DNA of 64,000 bases, taken from Micromonospora rhizosphaerae (GTDB lineage: Bacteria > Actinomycetota > Actinomycetes > Mycobacteriales > Micromonosporaceae). Below, piece after piece: positions 63,713-64,000 of the stretch (its first letter is position 1; every line of letters starts with the position of its first letter). Made by a program: the position numbers and the translations under genes. The notes under the pieces are model-generated. The model saw nothing but the letters and a program-made list of their open reading frames with translations. It was not told the origin of the DNA and made no database searches. The stretch is from positions 2,232,001-2,296,000 of the forward strand of contig NZ_FMHV01000002.1 in assembly GCF_900091465.1 (NCBI RefSeq), given 5' to 3'.

Positions 63713-64000
63713 TGACGTCGCAGTCCGCCACCATGGAGACGCCGCTGAAGAAGCTGGTCGGGGAGAAGACCGCCAAGGCCCTGGCGAGTCACCTCGACCT
63801 GCACACCGCCGGCGACCTGATCTACCACTTCCCCCGTCGGTACGACGAGCGGGGCGAGCACACCGACATCCGCTCGCTGGACGTGGGCGAGCAGGTCACC
63901 GTGCTGGCCCAGGTGCAGCGCACCGCGGTCCGGCCGATGCGGCAGCGGCGGGGCAATCTGCTCGAGGTGACCGTTGGCGACGGCTCCGGCGGTGTGCTCA
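63709..64000 (+). CDS. recG: ATP-dependent DNA helicase RecG (3' partial)
   Basis: The first 97 codons of RecG, cut by the window edge: the N-terminal region and the start of the wedge (OB) domain (PLKKLVGEKTAKALASHLDLHTAGDLIYHFPRRY; VTVLAQVQRTAVRPMRQRRGNLLEVTVGDG). RecG remodels stalled forks and branch-migrates junctions. Two ATGs in tandem (63709, 63712) overlap the DAK2 stop. The helicase motifs lie outside the window. Confidence 0.93.
   Translation, partial: MMTSQSATMETPLKKLVGEKTAKALASHLDLHTAGDLIYHFPRRYDERGEHTDIRSLDVGEQVTVLAQVQRTAVRPMRQRRGNLLEVTVGDGSGGVL

Overview
The window is GC-rich actinobacterial chromosome, most likely Micromonosporaceae (Micromonospora-like). The clues are the extreme third-position GC, the gatCAB route to Gln-tRNA(Gln), NdgR/LtbR beside leuCD, an HU protein with a long Lys/Ala tail, F420 (cofC) biosynthesis, a zinc-type L28 and many apparently leaderless genes. 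It is core chromosome. I see no insertion sequence, prophage, CRISPR array or secondary-metabolite cluster. Both ends cut genes: gatC on the left and recG on the right.

Layout. 1-5.7 kb: gatC-gatA-gatB and a pyruvate-dehydrogenase-E1-like ThDP enzyme. 5.9-10.2 kb: a metallophosphoesterase, a PQQ-type sugar dehydrogenase lipoprotein, a 2-hydroxyacid dehydrogenase and a small PH-domain membrane protein. 10.4-17.3 kb: two paralogous membrane GGDEF-EAL proteins, the first degenerate and the second canonical, flanking ilvD and a STAS-domain relic. 17.2-23.3 kb: ilvB-ilvN-ilvC and serA. 23.4-28.9 kb: a small unknown gene, an ApbE-like gene, leuB, ilvE, a tyrosine phosphatase and a PRC-barrel protein. 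29-32 kb: ahpC-ahpD, then cimA. 32-37.3 kb: an EEP-family nuclease/phosphatase, moxR-DUF58-VWA and a short HtrA-like protease. 37.4-42.3 kb: small genes including arfB, a broken GNAT gene, a large two-domain envelope protein and an FAH-family enzyme. 42.3-43.0 kb: tRNA-Gln and two identical tRNA-Glu genes. 43.1-46.6 kb: ndgR, leuC-leuD and hup. 46.7-50.9 kb: mutT1, ppk1, a CSD-like protein and cofC. 51-64 kb: plsC-gpsA, a PLP lyase, a PrmC-like methyltransferase, a ROK kinase, a TPR-AAA+ ATPase, ddlA, DUF3515 and Lrp-RAM proteins, thiL, a GNAT, rpmB, a DAK2 protein and recG.

Functional theme. Branched-chain amino acid synthesis is spread over five loci: ilvD, ilvBNC, leuB/ilvE, cimA and leuCD-ndgR. 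CimA opens the pyruvate/citramalate route to 2-oxobutyrate, for which LeuCD and LeuB can act downstream. ilvB and cimA each follow a tiny leader ORF that puts rare Leu/Val/Ile codons just before hairpins and an intrinsic terminator, the signature of ribosome-mediated attenuation. Related AT-richer motifs lie upstream of ilvB, leuB, cimA and leuC and may be NdgR sites.

Other unusual sequence. There is a 3 x 60 bp tandem repeat between ilvB and ilvN that multiplies a ribosome-binding site and start codon. Short duplications also precede the HtrA-like gene and thiL. A palindromic element occurs downstream of both serA and ddlA, and a 20-bp perfect inverted repeat lies beside tRNA-Glu. A PHO-box-like array precedes ppk1, and a leaderless uORF precedes ddlA. 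No wholly new multi-gene system stands out; the novelty is regulatory.
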